Source of the DNA: Corbicula japonica
Lineage: Eukaryota; Mollusca; Bivalvia; Venerida; Cyrenidae
DNA length: 64,000 nucleotides
Direction of reading: 5' to 3'
Assembly (NCBI GenBank): GCA_038501625.1
Contig: JAZAYU010000015.1
Span: forward strand, 7,772,991 to 7,836,990
The position numbers were made by a program, and so were the translations under genes. The notes under the pieces were generated by a model. The model made no database searches. It was not told where the DNA came from and saw only the letters and a list, made by a program, of their open reading frames with translations. Positions 45,120 to 56,215 of this stretch are shown here, piece after piece. How positions within the stretch are numbered: position 1 is the first letter of the stretch; each line of letters opens with the position of its first letter.

Positions 45120-45454
45120 TTTACTCCATATAATCATATGCAGTGTTAATCCAGTGTTAATCCAGTGTTAATCCAGTGTTAATCCAGATCAGGGCCCAAG
45201 ACCATAAAACTTAATTTTGAGATCAGTCTCAAATCTCAAGGATCTGATTGGCTGAAATGGCGACTGGTCGCCATTTCAGCCAATCAGATGCTTGAGATTT
45301 GAGACTGATCTCCAGATTTAGTTTTATGATCTTGGGCACAGCTGGCACATCCATAGCATCCGACTAAGATCTGTGATGTTCACCTCTTTGGCAGTAATAA
45401 CCTAATCAATCTAAAAGCGAATAGTGCAGATTCTGATCAGACAGCACATATTAT
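45120..45454. mobile_element. Palindromic element A, with foldback and short repeats
   Basis: tttactccatataatcatat, then four gtgttaatcca units (45144-45185), a foldback at 45193-45339 and a right side cut by element D. Confidence 0.8.
45193..45339. mobile_element. Foldback element B inside a palindromic element
   Basis: After tccagatcag comes ggcccaagaccataaaactt ... ttatgatcttgggcac; the host resumes agctggcacatcc. Confidence 0.85.
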
Positions 45455-45840
45455 TACACCTCACGTGATTAGTTTACTATATAGCGTAATGTGACGTCAG
45501 AGGGAGATAATTTCTACTGTCACATATGCGACAGTATACTGTCACCCTCGCGTGGATCTAAAAATAAATATCTTGGAAATCCGATTACAAATTAACTTCT
45601 ACGCATGCGTAATTGACCAAGGGAGATAAGCAATTAATTCGGTCATAGTCAAGATCTCTAAAAAAAAACAAATGTTCGGATGTTCGGTGTAATAAAATAA
45701 ATATCACATCCCATTGGGGGAGACAGTACGAAATGTTAACCCTTGAGAATGTAATGTCAACCTCGGCTAACGCCTCGGTTGACATTACTTCTCTCGGGTT
45801 AACATTTCGTACTGTCAAATTTAGAAGTTTATAGCATGTA
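45455..45840 (-). mobile_element. 0.4-kb inverted-repeat element D, copy 2
   Basis: Inverted relative to the copy at 24970: cacctcacgtgattagttta and tatatagcgtaatgtgacgt lie at the left, and the aatgtcaacctcggctaacg palindrome at the right. It truncates or abuts a palindromic element ending at 45454. Confidence 0.7.
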
Positions 45841-46229
45841 CAGAAGGAAAACACAATCTTTGAAGTCCACTGAAGCCAAGAAATAAGATAGTTACTTAAA
45901 CATTCGTTTTTGAAAATTACCTCCCTTTTAATGAAAGAAAGACTGAAATCTAATGCTTAATTTTCCACATCCACATAACCTTTATCTTCTTTTTTCTTTT
46001 TCTTAACTGATAAATAACAACTGAAAACTTTCAAGATAAAAATATTGGTGATCATATTTCTCCAGATATTTTCATTTAATGTTATAGGAGTTTTCCATGT
46101 TATTTTTTTCAAGTTTATCCTTTTGGTTTAGTATTTATTTATTTCTCTAAAATACATCCTTAAGATGGCATTTTAAGGTATGACTCCAGTTTCCCCGAGG
46201 ACACAATGCCATTTTCTTATTTGTAATAC

Positions 46230-46375
46230 ACCTGTATTGCGATGGCGAACAGTTTAGATCCAGATCAGCCGCCACATCAGTGCCATCTGATCAGGATCTA
46301 AACTGTTTGCTTTTTGATTCACTAGGTTATATCTGACCAAAACCTGACCAGTGCAGGTCCTGATCAGGAGGTGGT
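46230..46375. mobile_element. Element A, right half missing
   Basis: acacctgtattgcgatggcg ... gtcctgatcaggaggt. Confidence 0.8.
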
Positions 46376-46888
46376 CTCTGACCTTCATTCATGAAATAAA
46401 CTTCTTGTATCTTGTTTACATTCAAATCTTTTGTTACTATTTTCCGTTATTACTTAAAATAGAACATGTTCTATCCCTGTTTATTACCTTTCAAAATGTT
46501 TGATAACCCTAACTCTCCTATTTGGAGATTTATGTTTCCTAAAATAGCGTTTCAGTGACACCTGTCAGTAGGTGGGGATTTCCCCAACATTATCACGCTA
46601 TGGAAAAGTTTGCAAACAAATGGAATTTTACGTCAAACATTGTGTCCTTGAGTTATACATGGAACGCAACCAAATCAGAGTACATCTCTAATTCCACTTA
46701 GGAAATTCCCAAGTAACTATACACAACTAAGGTTTCAACAAGACTTATTTCAGTACATTCACAGTATATTCTAAGAAATAAAGAAGGTTTACTGTCTAAA
46801 AACATAAGTGTGGTGTCATTTTTTCTGATGTCAATGTGGCATTGGCCATTACATCATAAATCCTTCCCAGTACATTGCGACGGATTGC

Positions 46889-46942
46889 GTGCAAGACTGT
46901 CGTAACTCCTTCTTTATTTCAATGTAGTTACAACAGTAAAAA
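46889..46942. repeat. GCAAGACTGTCGTAACT hairpin, copy 2
   Basis: tgcaagactgtcgtaactcc ... gtagttacaacagt; the right arm is truncated compared with the copy at 10229. Confidence 0.65.
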
Positions 46943-47052
46943 TACTAATGCTTTTCTTACTGTCATCCACAACTAGAGCTACTATTATAACGCGAGACTA
47001 ATATTATCATCAGAGCCTTGATTATTGGGATACATTCCATGTTAAATTGGTG

Positions 47053-47197
47053 AGCCTGTGTTCATAAAAATATGACTGGAGACAAGTTTCAAATCTTAAG
47101 CATCTGATAGGTTGAAATGGTGACCATTTGCCATTTCAGCCAATCAAATGCTTCAGATTTTAGGCTGGTCTCCAGATATAATTTATGATCTTGGGCT
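47053..47197. mobile_element. Foldback element B
   Basis: A diverged copy in an HDAC intron: ttcataaaaatatgactgga ... tttatgatcttgggct, just downstream of exon 4 (47238). Its arms could pair in the pre-mRNA near the donor. Confidence 0.75.
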
Positions 47198-47237
47198 AAG
47201 TATGTGGCTAATATAGAATCTACAAAAGAGAGGTTAC

Positions 47238-47370
47238 CTGATAATGAGGGATGATGATAGCCTGGGATTGTGCCACCTGGCAGACCATGGTTTGGCAGAG
47301 GCAGCCCGAGTCGGGCAGCACCCATGGCCCGCAGTTCTGCCTCAGAGTAACTTGAATGCCCATTGCCACC
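47238..47370 (-). CDS. HDAC4: Class IIa HDAC, in-window exon 4 (Gly/Pro-rich linker)
   Basis: A 133-nt exon (44 codons + G) between gtttcag and GTAACC. It encodes GGNGHSSYSEAELRAMG and a Pro/Gly-rich stretch ending YHHPSLS. The trailing G joins TT of the next exon as Val. This part of class IIa HDACs is poorly conserved and probably disordered; support comes from the intact frame and phase with neighbours. Confidence 0.85.
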
Positions 47371-47480
47371 CTGAAACAACAAGTGTAGAATCATAAATAA
47401 TGTATATTTCTGCTGTTTTTTTTTGTTTTTTTATTTTGTTTTAAAGTTTTACAAAACAGATGGGCTTTCTGTTCGAAGTG

Positions 47481-47690
47481 TAAATGGTGTATATCCAGAT
47501 CAACCTCCACATGTGTGTGGTCTGCTCAGGATGTTCACTGTTCCTCTTTATAATCATCAGGTTATTTCTGACCAAAATGTGACTCGTGAAGGTTTGATCT
47601 GACAGCATGAATATGCAGGATCAGCATAACTCATGTCATCAGGAACCAGTGTTGTTTCACACAGGGTCTACACTGTTTGCAATTCATTTA
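47481..47690. mobile_element. Palindromic element A, diverged
   Basis: gtatatccagatcaacctcc ... ggtctacactgtttgca; the TA-flanked element F follows directly. Confidence 0.65.
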
Positions 47691-47691
47691 A

Positions 47692-48105
47692 TACAGTACT
47701 GTAAACGTTTAAGGTTACAAAATTTGCATCTATCATGTGTCCGTCTATTGTGTATCATGTGTCTGTCTAACGTGTATCGCTTGCCTGTCTAACGTGTATT
47801 GTGCATCTGTATATGGTGTATTGTGAATCGTGCATCTTATAATTTTATAGTGCAATGTGAATAAGTTTCTCCCAAATGCAAATTTATGATTTAATTTCAA
47901 AAATTCATCTTATATTTTGATAGCAATTCAAATTTTTAGAAATCTTGTGCACAATTTTATGAGTCTGCAGGATCGTGTATAATGCGTCTATCGTGTATAG
48001 TACGTCTGTCTATCGCGTATCGTACGTCCGTCTATCTTGTATTGTGAGTACGTATTTCTTGTATCCTGCGTTTTGTTTGTAACCTTAAACGTTCACAGTA
48101 CTGTA
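47692..48105. mobile_element. TA-flanked inverted-repeat element F (about 410 bp)
   Basis: Terminal inverted repeats of about 30 bp, cagtactgtaaacgtttaag and its complement, are each followed outward by TA (47692-47693 and 48104-48105). This is a Tc1/mariner-like target duplication. The interior is a degenerate series of cgtgtatcgtgcgtctgtct-like phrases (47735-47830 and 47970-48065). Confidence 0.8.
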
Positions 48106-48359
48106 TCTGCAAAAGAAACTAGCTCAAAATAAAAGGAAGGTGAGTTAATGAGGGAAGAGCCCATTATATTTATCAAAATTAAGCACCCATACTATTTATT
48201 TAGACAGTAAAAGGGTATCAGGGCTTTTTTCTCCATTTTCGGAATATGACCAATACCGCTGGAATTGGGAAATTTTCTGTCGTTTTGCCAGAAATTGGGA
48301 TTGTTTTTCAACATTGGGGAATATGTTTCACACATATTTAATATTAAAGAAACAAATGA

Positions 48360-48570
48360 TGCCTGATTAACAAGCTGTAATACTGTAGAATCATTTAATT
48401 TCACGGGGATGAATTTTCGCGCAAAACCCGTAACAAATTCAGGTGGGCATGAATTCTCACAACTGTGTCTTCCTATAAACAAAATGTTAAGTCTTTTAAT
48501 TTCGTTGGGGTTGAATTTCAGGCTCTTGCCGTAGCACGAAATACATGAAAATTAAAACTGTGCAAAATAA
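48360..48570. repeat. AT-rich dispersed repeat fragment
   Basis: Two loose copies of aatcatttaatttcacgggg / gtcttttaatttcgttgggg. It resembles a common animal dispersed repeat; the identity was not established. Confidence 0.35.
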
Positions 48571-48772
48571 AATGGTTTAACATTATTTTTTATTAATTAA
48601 ATGACACTGGACGTAACATGTTTTTTTTTTTCAGAAATTTTTGGATCGATTCAATTGGGAATTTTTCTCCTGTAATTGGGAAAGAATTACCATTGGGGAT
48701 ATAAATGAATATCAGCTATAAAACTGACTGAAAAAAGCCCTGGGTATAAACAGATAACCACTTATGACTTAC

Positions 48773-48883
48773 CGCACTTGGTGGTCGTCCTAATGAGATG
48801 TTTGGCATGGACGGTGATGTGTAAAGATCTGGGTTCATGTAGCCCATTGTGTGATACAACAAATATGGGTGAATATGAGTATC
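48773..48883 (-). CDS. HDAC4: Class IIa HDAC, in-window exon 3 (LYTSPSMPNISLG motif)
   Basis: A 111-nt phase-0 exon of 37 codons between tttcag and GTAAGT. It contains LYTSPSMPNISLGRPP, which closely matches the class IIa motif LYTSPSLPNITLG in the regulatory region before the second 14-3-3 site. A short CAA-rich tract (caacaacaacaac) abuts the polypyrimidine side of the acceptor. Confidence 0.92.
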
Positions 48884-49239
48884 CTGAAAACAACAACAAC
48901 AACAAAGAAATTAATAACTGTTGCACTAATATGTCATCCCAGCGGATCAATACATTTGCTAAGGACCTATATGCAGGGAAGGATCAATATCAGCGGGGTT
49001 GCTTGAATTCCCTTTCTGGACAGAAATATTTTATTTTCACAATGATTTTTGCCAGAAATTTGAAAATTACCATGTTACTAACATATGACTGCCCCAAACA
49101 TCCCCCTTTCTAAAGATTATGCATCCGGCCCCGATATGAATTTTTATTAGTTTTAACACAGTTCTTTCTAATTTTAAACATTTTCATGGTATTATTTATG
49201 AATACTAATCCACCTTTGACTTTTCAAATGTAGTTAGGT

Positions 49240-49411
49240 TAACCTTTTTACTTCATGGGATGGCTTTTATCCAATAGGCGAAAAAGTGTAGATCCAGATC
49301 ATCGGTTTATCTGTGCCACCAGATCAGGATTTACACTAAGTGCATTTAGGTGCCAGATCTGGATCTACAATTGTTGCACATGGGATATAAGACATATTCA
49401 TGAAGCAAAGG
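49240..49411. mobile_element. Palindromic element A, diverged, sharing TTAA with the next
   Basis: taacctttttacttcatggg ... catgaagcaaagg; TTAA at 49412-49415 is shared with the following element. Confidence 0.75.
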
Positions 49412-49415
49412 TTAA

Positions 49416-49645
49416 CCCTTTCCTCCATAGATACACCTTTACTGCGAGGGCGAACAGTTTAGATCCAGATCAGCCAGCATATCTGCGCAGTCTGATCAGG
49501 ATCTAAACTGTTGGCCTTTTTATTTTTTAGGTTATTTTTTACCAAAATGCAACCAGTGCAGATCCTGATCAGACGGCACGGATGTGCTGATCTGCATCTA
49601 CACTGGTTGCACATGCGTAAAAATGTGTATATATGGGGGAAAGGG
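49416..49645. mobile_element. Palindromic element A, near consensus
   Basis: ccctttcctccatagataca ... tatatgggggaaagggttaa. Confidence 0.93.
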
Positions 49646-49974
49646 TTAATTAAGGAACAGCTTTAAGACAAAAATGACCTTAAATTCCTATTTCTGAGAT
49701 ATTATTAAGAGCAAGGAAACCAAGCAAAACAATGACAATGGGAGGAAAGGCACATCAACAGCATGTCGAAACCATAGAAATTGAAAACAACACAATCTGA
49801 CAGGCAAGGCCAAATGATATTTTAAAATTGTAAACAATATTTGATAACGATAGTTCTCCCTTCACACTGTCTTCACTTGTGTATTGGATGCACTTTTTTA
49901 TTAGTAATTGGGGGCGTAGCAAATCAACTGCAGTAGGGCCAAGGTAATTTTTTTCCAGAATGCTAAAATTAGCC

Positions 49975-50224
49975 AGATAATCTGGATCTGCACTCGCAGC
50001 ATCTTGGTGAGAAATAACCTTATGAATCAAACAGCAAACAGTTTAGATCTCGATCAGAGGGCAAGGATGAGCAGACTGATCTAGATCTACACTGGTTGCA
50101 TATTGGTCAGAAATAACCTTATAAATGAATCTAACAGCGAACACAGTAGATCCTGATCAGATGGCAAGGACCTTCTCTGTTTACCCATGCAATAAAGGTG
50201 TACTTAATATTGGAGTAATTGGTT
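49975..50224. mobile_element. Element A, two right-half arms
   Basis: Right arms at about 50040 and 50150 in tandem; ends ttggagtaattggttaa. Confidence 0.7.
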
Positions 50225-50225
50225 A

Positions 50226-51310
50226 AAGATTTGCAAGAGCCCAATAACTTCTCAGCAAGCTTGATTAGTGTGCTTCATTATTTTAAATAGATGTAACTTC
50301 ATACAGTGTAAGGTTGTTCACCTTGTAATTAAGTCTGCAGCAGTGAAACAAACATTCCATCTGAAATTTAGGCACAGGTGTTTATTTCTTTTACATTTGG
50401 TTTCTTATAAGCATTTCCAAGTTAAAACTAATCTCAAAATCAGTTTAATCTCTTTCGAACAGACACAATATTATCTTAATAATTCCCAAATAACACTGAT
50501 ATAATGCAATTTAACAACATTACAAAAGATATTTCAAAAGAATTTAAAAGCCATTAACCATAAAACACACTCTAGATTAATACACCTGGCGGTACTAAAT
50601 ACCAGCGGGCTACCAGTCAAAAACGGCATCTTCAAAACCAAAATAACACAAAACAACTTGATAAAAATCATTTTGTGTCACTTATTTTACCCCAAGCTAC
50701 CATTTAATCAAATAAATACCACCGGCTGCCTGACATATCCAGAAAAAACAGTCAGCTATTTCTGGCATTATTTGGCATTTACAAATGATTGAATTATCAT
50801 CCAGGCCTATCAAGCTACTATGAATTTCAAGATTTCGACGATAATTATTTTCCCTGTTCTATTTTGAGCCACCGAACGAGATTATTTTCAAAATCCTGAT
50901 GTTCAATTTCCAAGATATTTTCTAATTCGTCTCTATCCGGGAAAACAATGTTATATATGGAAAGAATATCTCATGCAGTGATTGTAATTAATCCCTGACA
51001 AAATGACAGGCTGCCTTTCTGAGCACTCATTACCATCAATAATTAACCAAATTATATGAACAAGACCCACGTAGAAGGGAAATTCACGTTTAGAAGGGAA
51101 ACTCATGTTTTGTTTGCATTTCGGTTTTAAATATCATTTTAATTTAAAGGCAAAATAATTTTGACATGAAATAATAATGGTCAGGCAATATTTTAGACAG
51201 CAAAAGAAACATATTTGCAAAGTTCTGCAAAATATTCAATAAACAAACTAATTAAAATTACTTCCGGAGAGAGATGGGTTAGGTTGGGTGGGATGAAATA
51301 TCTGTTTATT
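50226..51310. other. HDAC intron interior without elements
   Basis: AT-rich, nothing recognised; free of the palindromic family over 1.1 kb. Confidence 0.5.
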
Positions 51311-51316
51311 AACAAA

Positions 51317-51447
51317 CCCTTTGCTCCATATATACACCTATTTGGCATGTGCGAACAGTGGAGATCCAGAAAAGCCTGCACATCAGTGCCATCTGTTCAG
51401 GATCTACACTGTTCGCTCCTTTTTTATTTATTAGGTTATTTCTGACC
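51317..51447. mobile_element. Element A, left half
   Basis: ccctttgctccatatataca ... ttaggttatttctgacc. Confidence 0.8.
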
Positions 51448-51849
51448 TCTTTTTGGTCAGCAATATTTAATTTCCCTGGAGATTTTGACAGAAAGTTGGA
51501 AAATATATATATGTTACTACCCTTAGAATAACAGCCCTTAGAACAAACCCCCTTTTCAAAAATCTTGCATCCGACGCTGGAAGTACAACAAATTGTGTGC
51601 TTCAAAAAGAAGACAACAGAGGTAAGTTCCCATTATAACAAAATTTTCCCCTGTAAGTCTGTATCATAAAAAAAACTACAACCACAATAAGTTGGCATCT
51701 CGCTGAATTAATTGTGATAGGGATTTTTTTGTATGAGACTGTTGGCGGAAACATACTGGAGTTAGTGGCTTCTTTATTGATCAAATGTAAAACTAAAGTA
51801 ACATTAGGGTGCAGTCTCTAGGACATTCTTGGCAAAGTTCAAATTCTCC

Positions 51850-52000
51850 CTTTACCCCATATTTATGCATTTTAACACATATTATTTGCTTAATTTAACA
51901 TATTTATGCGTTTTAACACATATTAATGCTTAATTTAACACACTTATGTGTTTTAACACATATTTATGGGTTATTAACACATATTTATGGGTTATAACAC
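51850..52000 (+). repeat. About 30-bp AT-rich tandem repeat
   Basis: Variants of tttaacacatatttatgggt, four to five units, leading into an element A remnant. Confidence 0.75.
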
Positions 52001-52004
52001 ACGT

Positions 52005-52163
52005 TCAACCAGTAACATATGACCTGGATCTGCACTGATTGCCTAATGGTTAGAAATAACCTAATGAATTTTTAAGGTCACAGTGAAGATCCTGAGCAGA
52101 TGGCACACATCTGCAGACTGATCTGGATCTACACTGTCCACCAATGCAATGAAGTAAAGAGTT
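52005..52163. mobile_element. Element A, right half
   Basis: gacctggatctgcactgatt ... aatgaagtaaagagttaa. Confidence 0.7.
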
Positions 52164-52284
52164 AAAGCTGCTATTGGTAAGATGCTAAATATTATTCTTT
52201 GCACAAAGCACTTTAATTAATGGGACAACATTCCATGTGATGTTCTCAACTTTAATCATGAATACTTTCATAACATTTAGCACT

Positions 52285-52503
52285 AGACTCCATGGTATCT
52301 GGTTGTTATCCTATGGGTTAACAGTGTAGATCCAGATCAGCTGGGACATCTGTGCCATCTGATCTGAGGACCTAGACTGTTTGCTTTTAGATTGATTAGG
52401 TTACTTTTGACCAAGAACCAGCCAGTATAGATCCAGGGATTGAGCCTACAGATCTGGATCTACACTGGTTGCACATGCGATAACAGCCATATCCCATGGG
52501 TTA
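52285..52503. mobile_element. Element A, divergent
   Basis: agactccatggtatctggtt ... cagccatatcccatgggttaa; ends resemble those of 149-357. Confidence 0.75.
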
Positions 52504-52533
52504 AGAAAATGCCTGATAGACATAATAATTTAA

Positions 52534-52699
52534 CCCTTTCCTCCATAGATTCACCTTTATTGCATTGGCGAACAGTGTAGATCCAGATCTGCCAGCGGCA
52601 CATCCATGCCATCTGATCAGGATCTGCACTGTTTGTTTTGATTTGTTGGGTTATTATTTACCAAAATGCGACCAGTGCAGATATATAGTAAGGAAAGGG
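52534..52699. mobile_element. Palindromic element A, right arm deleted
   Basis: ttaaccctttcctccataga ... atagtaaggaaagggttaa. Confidence 0.88.
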
Positions 52700-52764
52700 T
52701 TAAGTGAAAATGTCCGAAATGGACTGAAGACCCATTTTTCTGTGACAATTGGCACATTTGTTTT

Positions 52765-52870
52765 TATGAGTGTAAGATAGAAATAGATTTAGCTTTTTTG
52801 AATGCTGGAAATAGAATTCTAAATTCATTCTTGATTTATCCTGTGAAATATATTTTCTATCTTACACTGA
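52765..52870. repeat. AAGATAGAAAT inverted-pair element E, copy 2
   Basis: gtaagatagaaatagattta ... atattttctatcttacactg. An HDAC intron copy. Confidence 0.6.
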
Positions 52871-53009
52871 TAAAACGTTTATTTTATACTTGTAATTATA
52901 TGCTTAACTCTTATTTTTTAGACAGAAAATTGGCACGATATGGTACCAAAGTGGTATGTTTGTAATGTTACATCATGACGTCATAAATATTCTCACACTC
53001 ATAACCAGT

Positions 53010-53125
53010 ATCCAAGGTTATAAAACTGAGCATGGAAACCCGTCTCAAATCTCAAGCATCTGATTGGCTGAAATGGCGACTTGAGATTTGAGACTGGTTT
53101 CCAATCTCAGGTTTATAACCTTCTG
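53010..53125. mobile_element. Foldback element B with asymmetric centre
   Basis: tccaaggttataaaactgag ... caggtttataacctt; the central gactggtcgcc and one CCAAT arm are deleted. Confidence 0.75.
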
Positions 53126-53177
53126 TCCTGTTTTCTGACATGGCAATTGAGAAGAAAATACAGGATATTTATTTTTA

Positions 53178-53285
53178 CTGGTGAAAGATAGAAATATATT
53201 TCACCAATTGATCTTTCACAAGTGGAAAAGCCATTCATGAGTGAAATTATCTAATGTGTACATATTTCTATCTTTCACTAGTAAA
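53178..53285. repeat. AAGATAGAAAT inverted-pair element E, copy 3
   Basis: gtgaaagatagaaatatatt ... acatatttctatctttcact, 300 bp from copy 2 with related right flank (gacagaaaaattg versus gacagaaaattgg). The two may be parts of one duplicated unit. Confidence 0.6.
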
Positions 53286-54194
53286 AAAATATCCTTTTTA
53301 TAATATTATATTAGTCCAAACTGTATGAATTTGACAGAAAAATTGCATGAAATGGCGCAAAAAACATGTTTATGAAACTATGTCATGAGGTCATATACCC
53401 AAACATGAGCCCATTTACATAACATTCTAATTGGGAATGTTATGTGCATTGGGTACCAACATGAGAAAAACAGTGAAAATAAAAATGATATTCCACTGTT
53501 TAAAAGCAGTGAAAAACCACCTTTTTGGTCTAGAAAATTCTATAACTTGCAAAGAACTAGTTTTCCCAGCCATTTATTTTTAAGTATTTATAGATATGCT
53601 AGGTGAAAAAATTGGAATCACAGTAGAAATGCCTTTTTTTCTTAACATGCTATTTCTACTCAATGTCATGTTGTTTATTTCCAGAAAGTGATTCAGATAA
53701 CAAAGTAAAATATAAGATTGGAATAATTTTATCTAATTTAATGCCACATTTCTGCTGATAAGGAACTTTATGCACTGCTCAAAGAAGTGCAAACAGTTTC
53801 TTCGATAATTGATATCTAGGAATACATAGTTCCAGACAAACGGCAATTTAATTGATCGGTGCAAATCCAGAAATATTCTAAAAGCATTTTAATTCCTATT
53901 TTGTTGACAAGAACTTTCTACTAGGGACACTGCAGTGTTTCTAGTCCAGGTTGAGATCTGCACTGATTTGAAAGGTCTAGATTCAAAACAATTACTGTAT
54001 TTTTGATATGAACTTACCATGCCATTATCTTGGTCAGATGCAAGATTTCAAGGAAGGTGATTTATTTGGATCAGTCTAAGGGGTAGTTACATGATAATTG
54101 TCTCATTTGTGGATCTGACCCTGCATGGTGTCCATTATTTGTTGACCCGTTACTCCATAAATACACTTTTATTGCCTGGTCATTCAGTGAACAC

Positions 54195-54388
54195 ATACCC
54201 TTTCTTCCATATATACACCTTTATGGTATGGGCTAACAGTGTAGATCCAGATTAGCCGGCACATCCGTGCCATATGATCAGGATCTGCACTGTGCGCTTT
54301 TTGATTCGTTAGGTTATTTCTGACCAAAATGCGACCAGTGCAGATCCTGCAAATGTGTAAAAAAAGTGTATATATGGAGGAAAAGGTT
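54195..54388. mobile_element. Palindromic element A, right arm deleted
   Basis: taccctttcttccatatata ... atatggaggaaaaggttaa; 79 bp before the low end of exon 2. Confidence 0.88.
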
Positions 54389-54466
54389 AATCTGCAATAT
54401 CCAACAGCAGATCCTTGTGTCTGTTTACTGATTGTATGGAACAGGAGGGATCAAGACTAAACGTAC

Positions 54467-54552
54467 CTCTTTCAGATTTCCGTTTGACATGGCTGGATGA
54501 ACTCCGCTTGGAGGTGAATTAGGACCCGAATCTGAGTTACTGCCACAGTCAA
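54467..54552 (-). CDS. HDAC4: Class IIa HDAC, in-window exon 2 (Ser/Pro-rich linker)
   Basis: Bounded by ttttcag and GTACGT. It encodes a short linker with SDSGPNSPPSG, which resembles the GSGPSSPN segment of vertebrate HDAC4. Length 86 nt (2 + 28 codons), ending in frame at NLKE. It sits 7.8 kb downstream of the previous exon; that intron is long, AT-rich and carries several small repeats. Weakly conserved on its own, but phase and position in the exon chain support it. Confidence 0.85.
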
Positions 54553-54665
54553 CTGAAAAACAACAGCGATAATACATAGGTCACATGACTGTCACTTCAC
54601 ACTCAACTCAATGTTAACCTTTTACTCCAAAAATAAGGCTTCTACGACTTAGGCAAACAGTTTAA

Positions 54666-54896
54666 TCCTTTCCTCCATAGATACACCTTTATTGCATGGG
54701 CGAACAGTTTAGATCCAGATCAGCCGGCACATGTGTGCCATTCGATCAGGATCTAAACTCTTTGCTTTTTTATTTGTTTGGTTATTTTTTACCCAAATGC
54801 GACCAGTGCAGATCAAGGTCAGACAGCATGAATGTGTACGATCTGAATCTACACTGGTCGCACATGTCTAACAATGCGTATATATGGAGGAAAGGG
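54666..54896. mobile_element. Palindromic element A
   Basis: atcctttcctccatagatac ... atatggaggaaagggttaa. Confidence 0.92.
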
Positions 54897-54899
54897 TTA

Positions 54900-55083
54900 A
54901 ACCTAAATCAGCAAACTGATCAGGATGTAAAAAGTTTGCTTTTGGATTCATTAGGTTATTTCTGACCAAAAGAAAAACAGTGTAGATCAAGATCAGATGG
55001 CACAGATGTGTTGGCTGATCTGGATCTACACTGGTAGCTCATGTGATAAAAGGCATATATAAAATATTATGGGGAAAATGGTC
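54900..55083. mobile_element. Element A, left part missing
   Basis: Starts inside the left arm right after the previous copy; ends attatggggaaaatggtc. Confidence 0.75.
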
Positions 55084-55204
55084 AAGTATTTTTTTAAAAT
55101 AAACATCAAATCATTTTATTTTTACAAGTAGTTGGGTGAAACATGTATAACAAGCTGTTCTTTAAGATTTTATACACACTGAATACACGGATATATCTTT
55201 GAGC

Positions 55205-55416
55205 CTGTGTGCTTCAAGTGCAGATCTAGATCCAGATCTATCTGCAAATTCATACAGTCTTTCCAGGATCTACATTGTTGACTACAGATTTATCAGATCT
55301 GACTAACATTGTGACCAGTGTAGATCCAGATCAGACTGCAGTGATATGCAGGCTGATCTGGATCTACACTGGTCACTAAAGTGATTAATTGCAAACAATT
55401 AGGAAAATGGTTAACC
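55205..55416. mobile_element. Element A, divergent
   Basis: agatctagatccagatctat ... gatctggatctacactggtc. Confidence 0.7.
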
Positions 55417-55782
55417 CTTAATATAATATAACAAATAAATCATTGGAAGAAGTCCAGAAATATTGGCCAATATGTTCTGTTCATGACTGAACTTTACTGC
55501 TCTTACCACAAAAAGAAATGCAGGTGATAATGTCAACATAAAATCTGACATTCAAGTTAGCATCTGGTGAAACTTCTTGTCTAGAGTAGGATGTGAAAAA
55601 ACACCTTCCAATTTGTTTTACCTCAGTATAACGGTAATTGCTAATTAGAAAGATGTTAATTAATATTTAGCAAGAAACACCCAAGTAATTTAACAATAAA
55701 GTACTTTACTAAGCATTCTCCAAAATGCAAATACAAAGTCTGATATCTTAGAGCAACCATAGTGAAAACACCATTTAATTTA

Positions 55783-56006
55783 CTCTTTACCCCATTTATA
55801 CCCCTTTTTATGAATGTGCGACCAGTGTAGATCCAGATCAACCGGCCTAATCAGCACCAGTACTGTTTGCCTTTTTACTTGTTTGGTTATTTTTAACCCA
55901 AAACCAAACAGTGCAGATCCTGATCAGAAGGCATGGATGTGCTAGACGATCTGGATCTGCAATGTTTGCACATGCATTTAAATGTGTATTTATCAAGAAA
56001 AGGGTT
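55783..56006. mobile_element. Palindromic element A
   Basis: ctctttaccccatttatacc ... ttatcaagaaaagggttaa. Confidence 0.85.
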
Positions 56007-56008
56007 AA

Positions 56009-56212
56009 CTCCATGGATATGGCGATTTTTATCGCAAGTGCAACCAGGGTAGATTCTGATAAGCCATTCACATCTGTGTAGTCTGGTCTGGATCTAAACT
56101 GTTCAGATGGCACAGATGTGTCTGCTTATTACTGGTAATCATAGGATATGGGCATCCATGAGATACGAGCCATCCATGATATATGTGCCATATCTCATTG
56201 AGAAAATGGTAA
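56009..56212. mobile_element. Element A, divergent
   Basis: ctccatggatatggcgattt ... tctcattgagaaaatggta; directly follows the previous copy. Confidence 0.65.
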
Positions 56213-56215
56213 AAA

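Noticed and set aside
48192..48482. 96-codon minus-strand open frame
   Set aside because: Overlaps a dispersed AT-rich repeat in an HDAC intron; no similarity to HDAC or other families.
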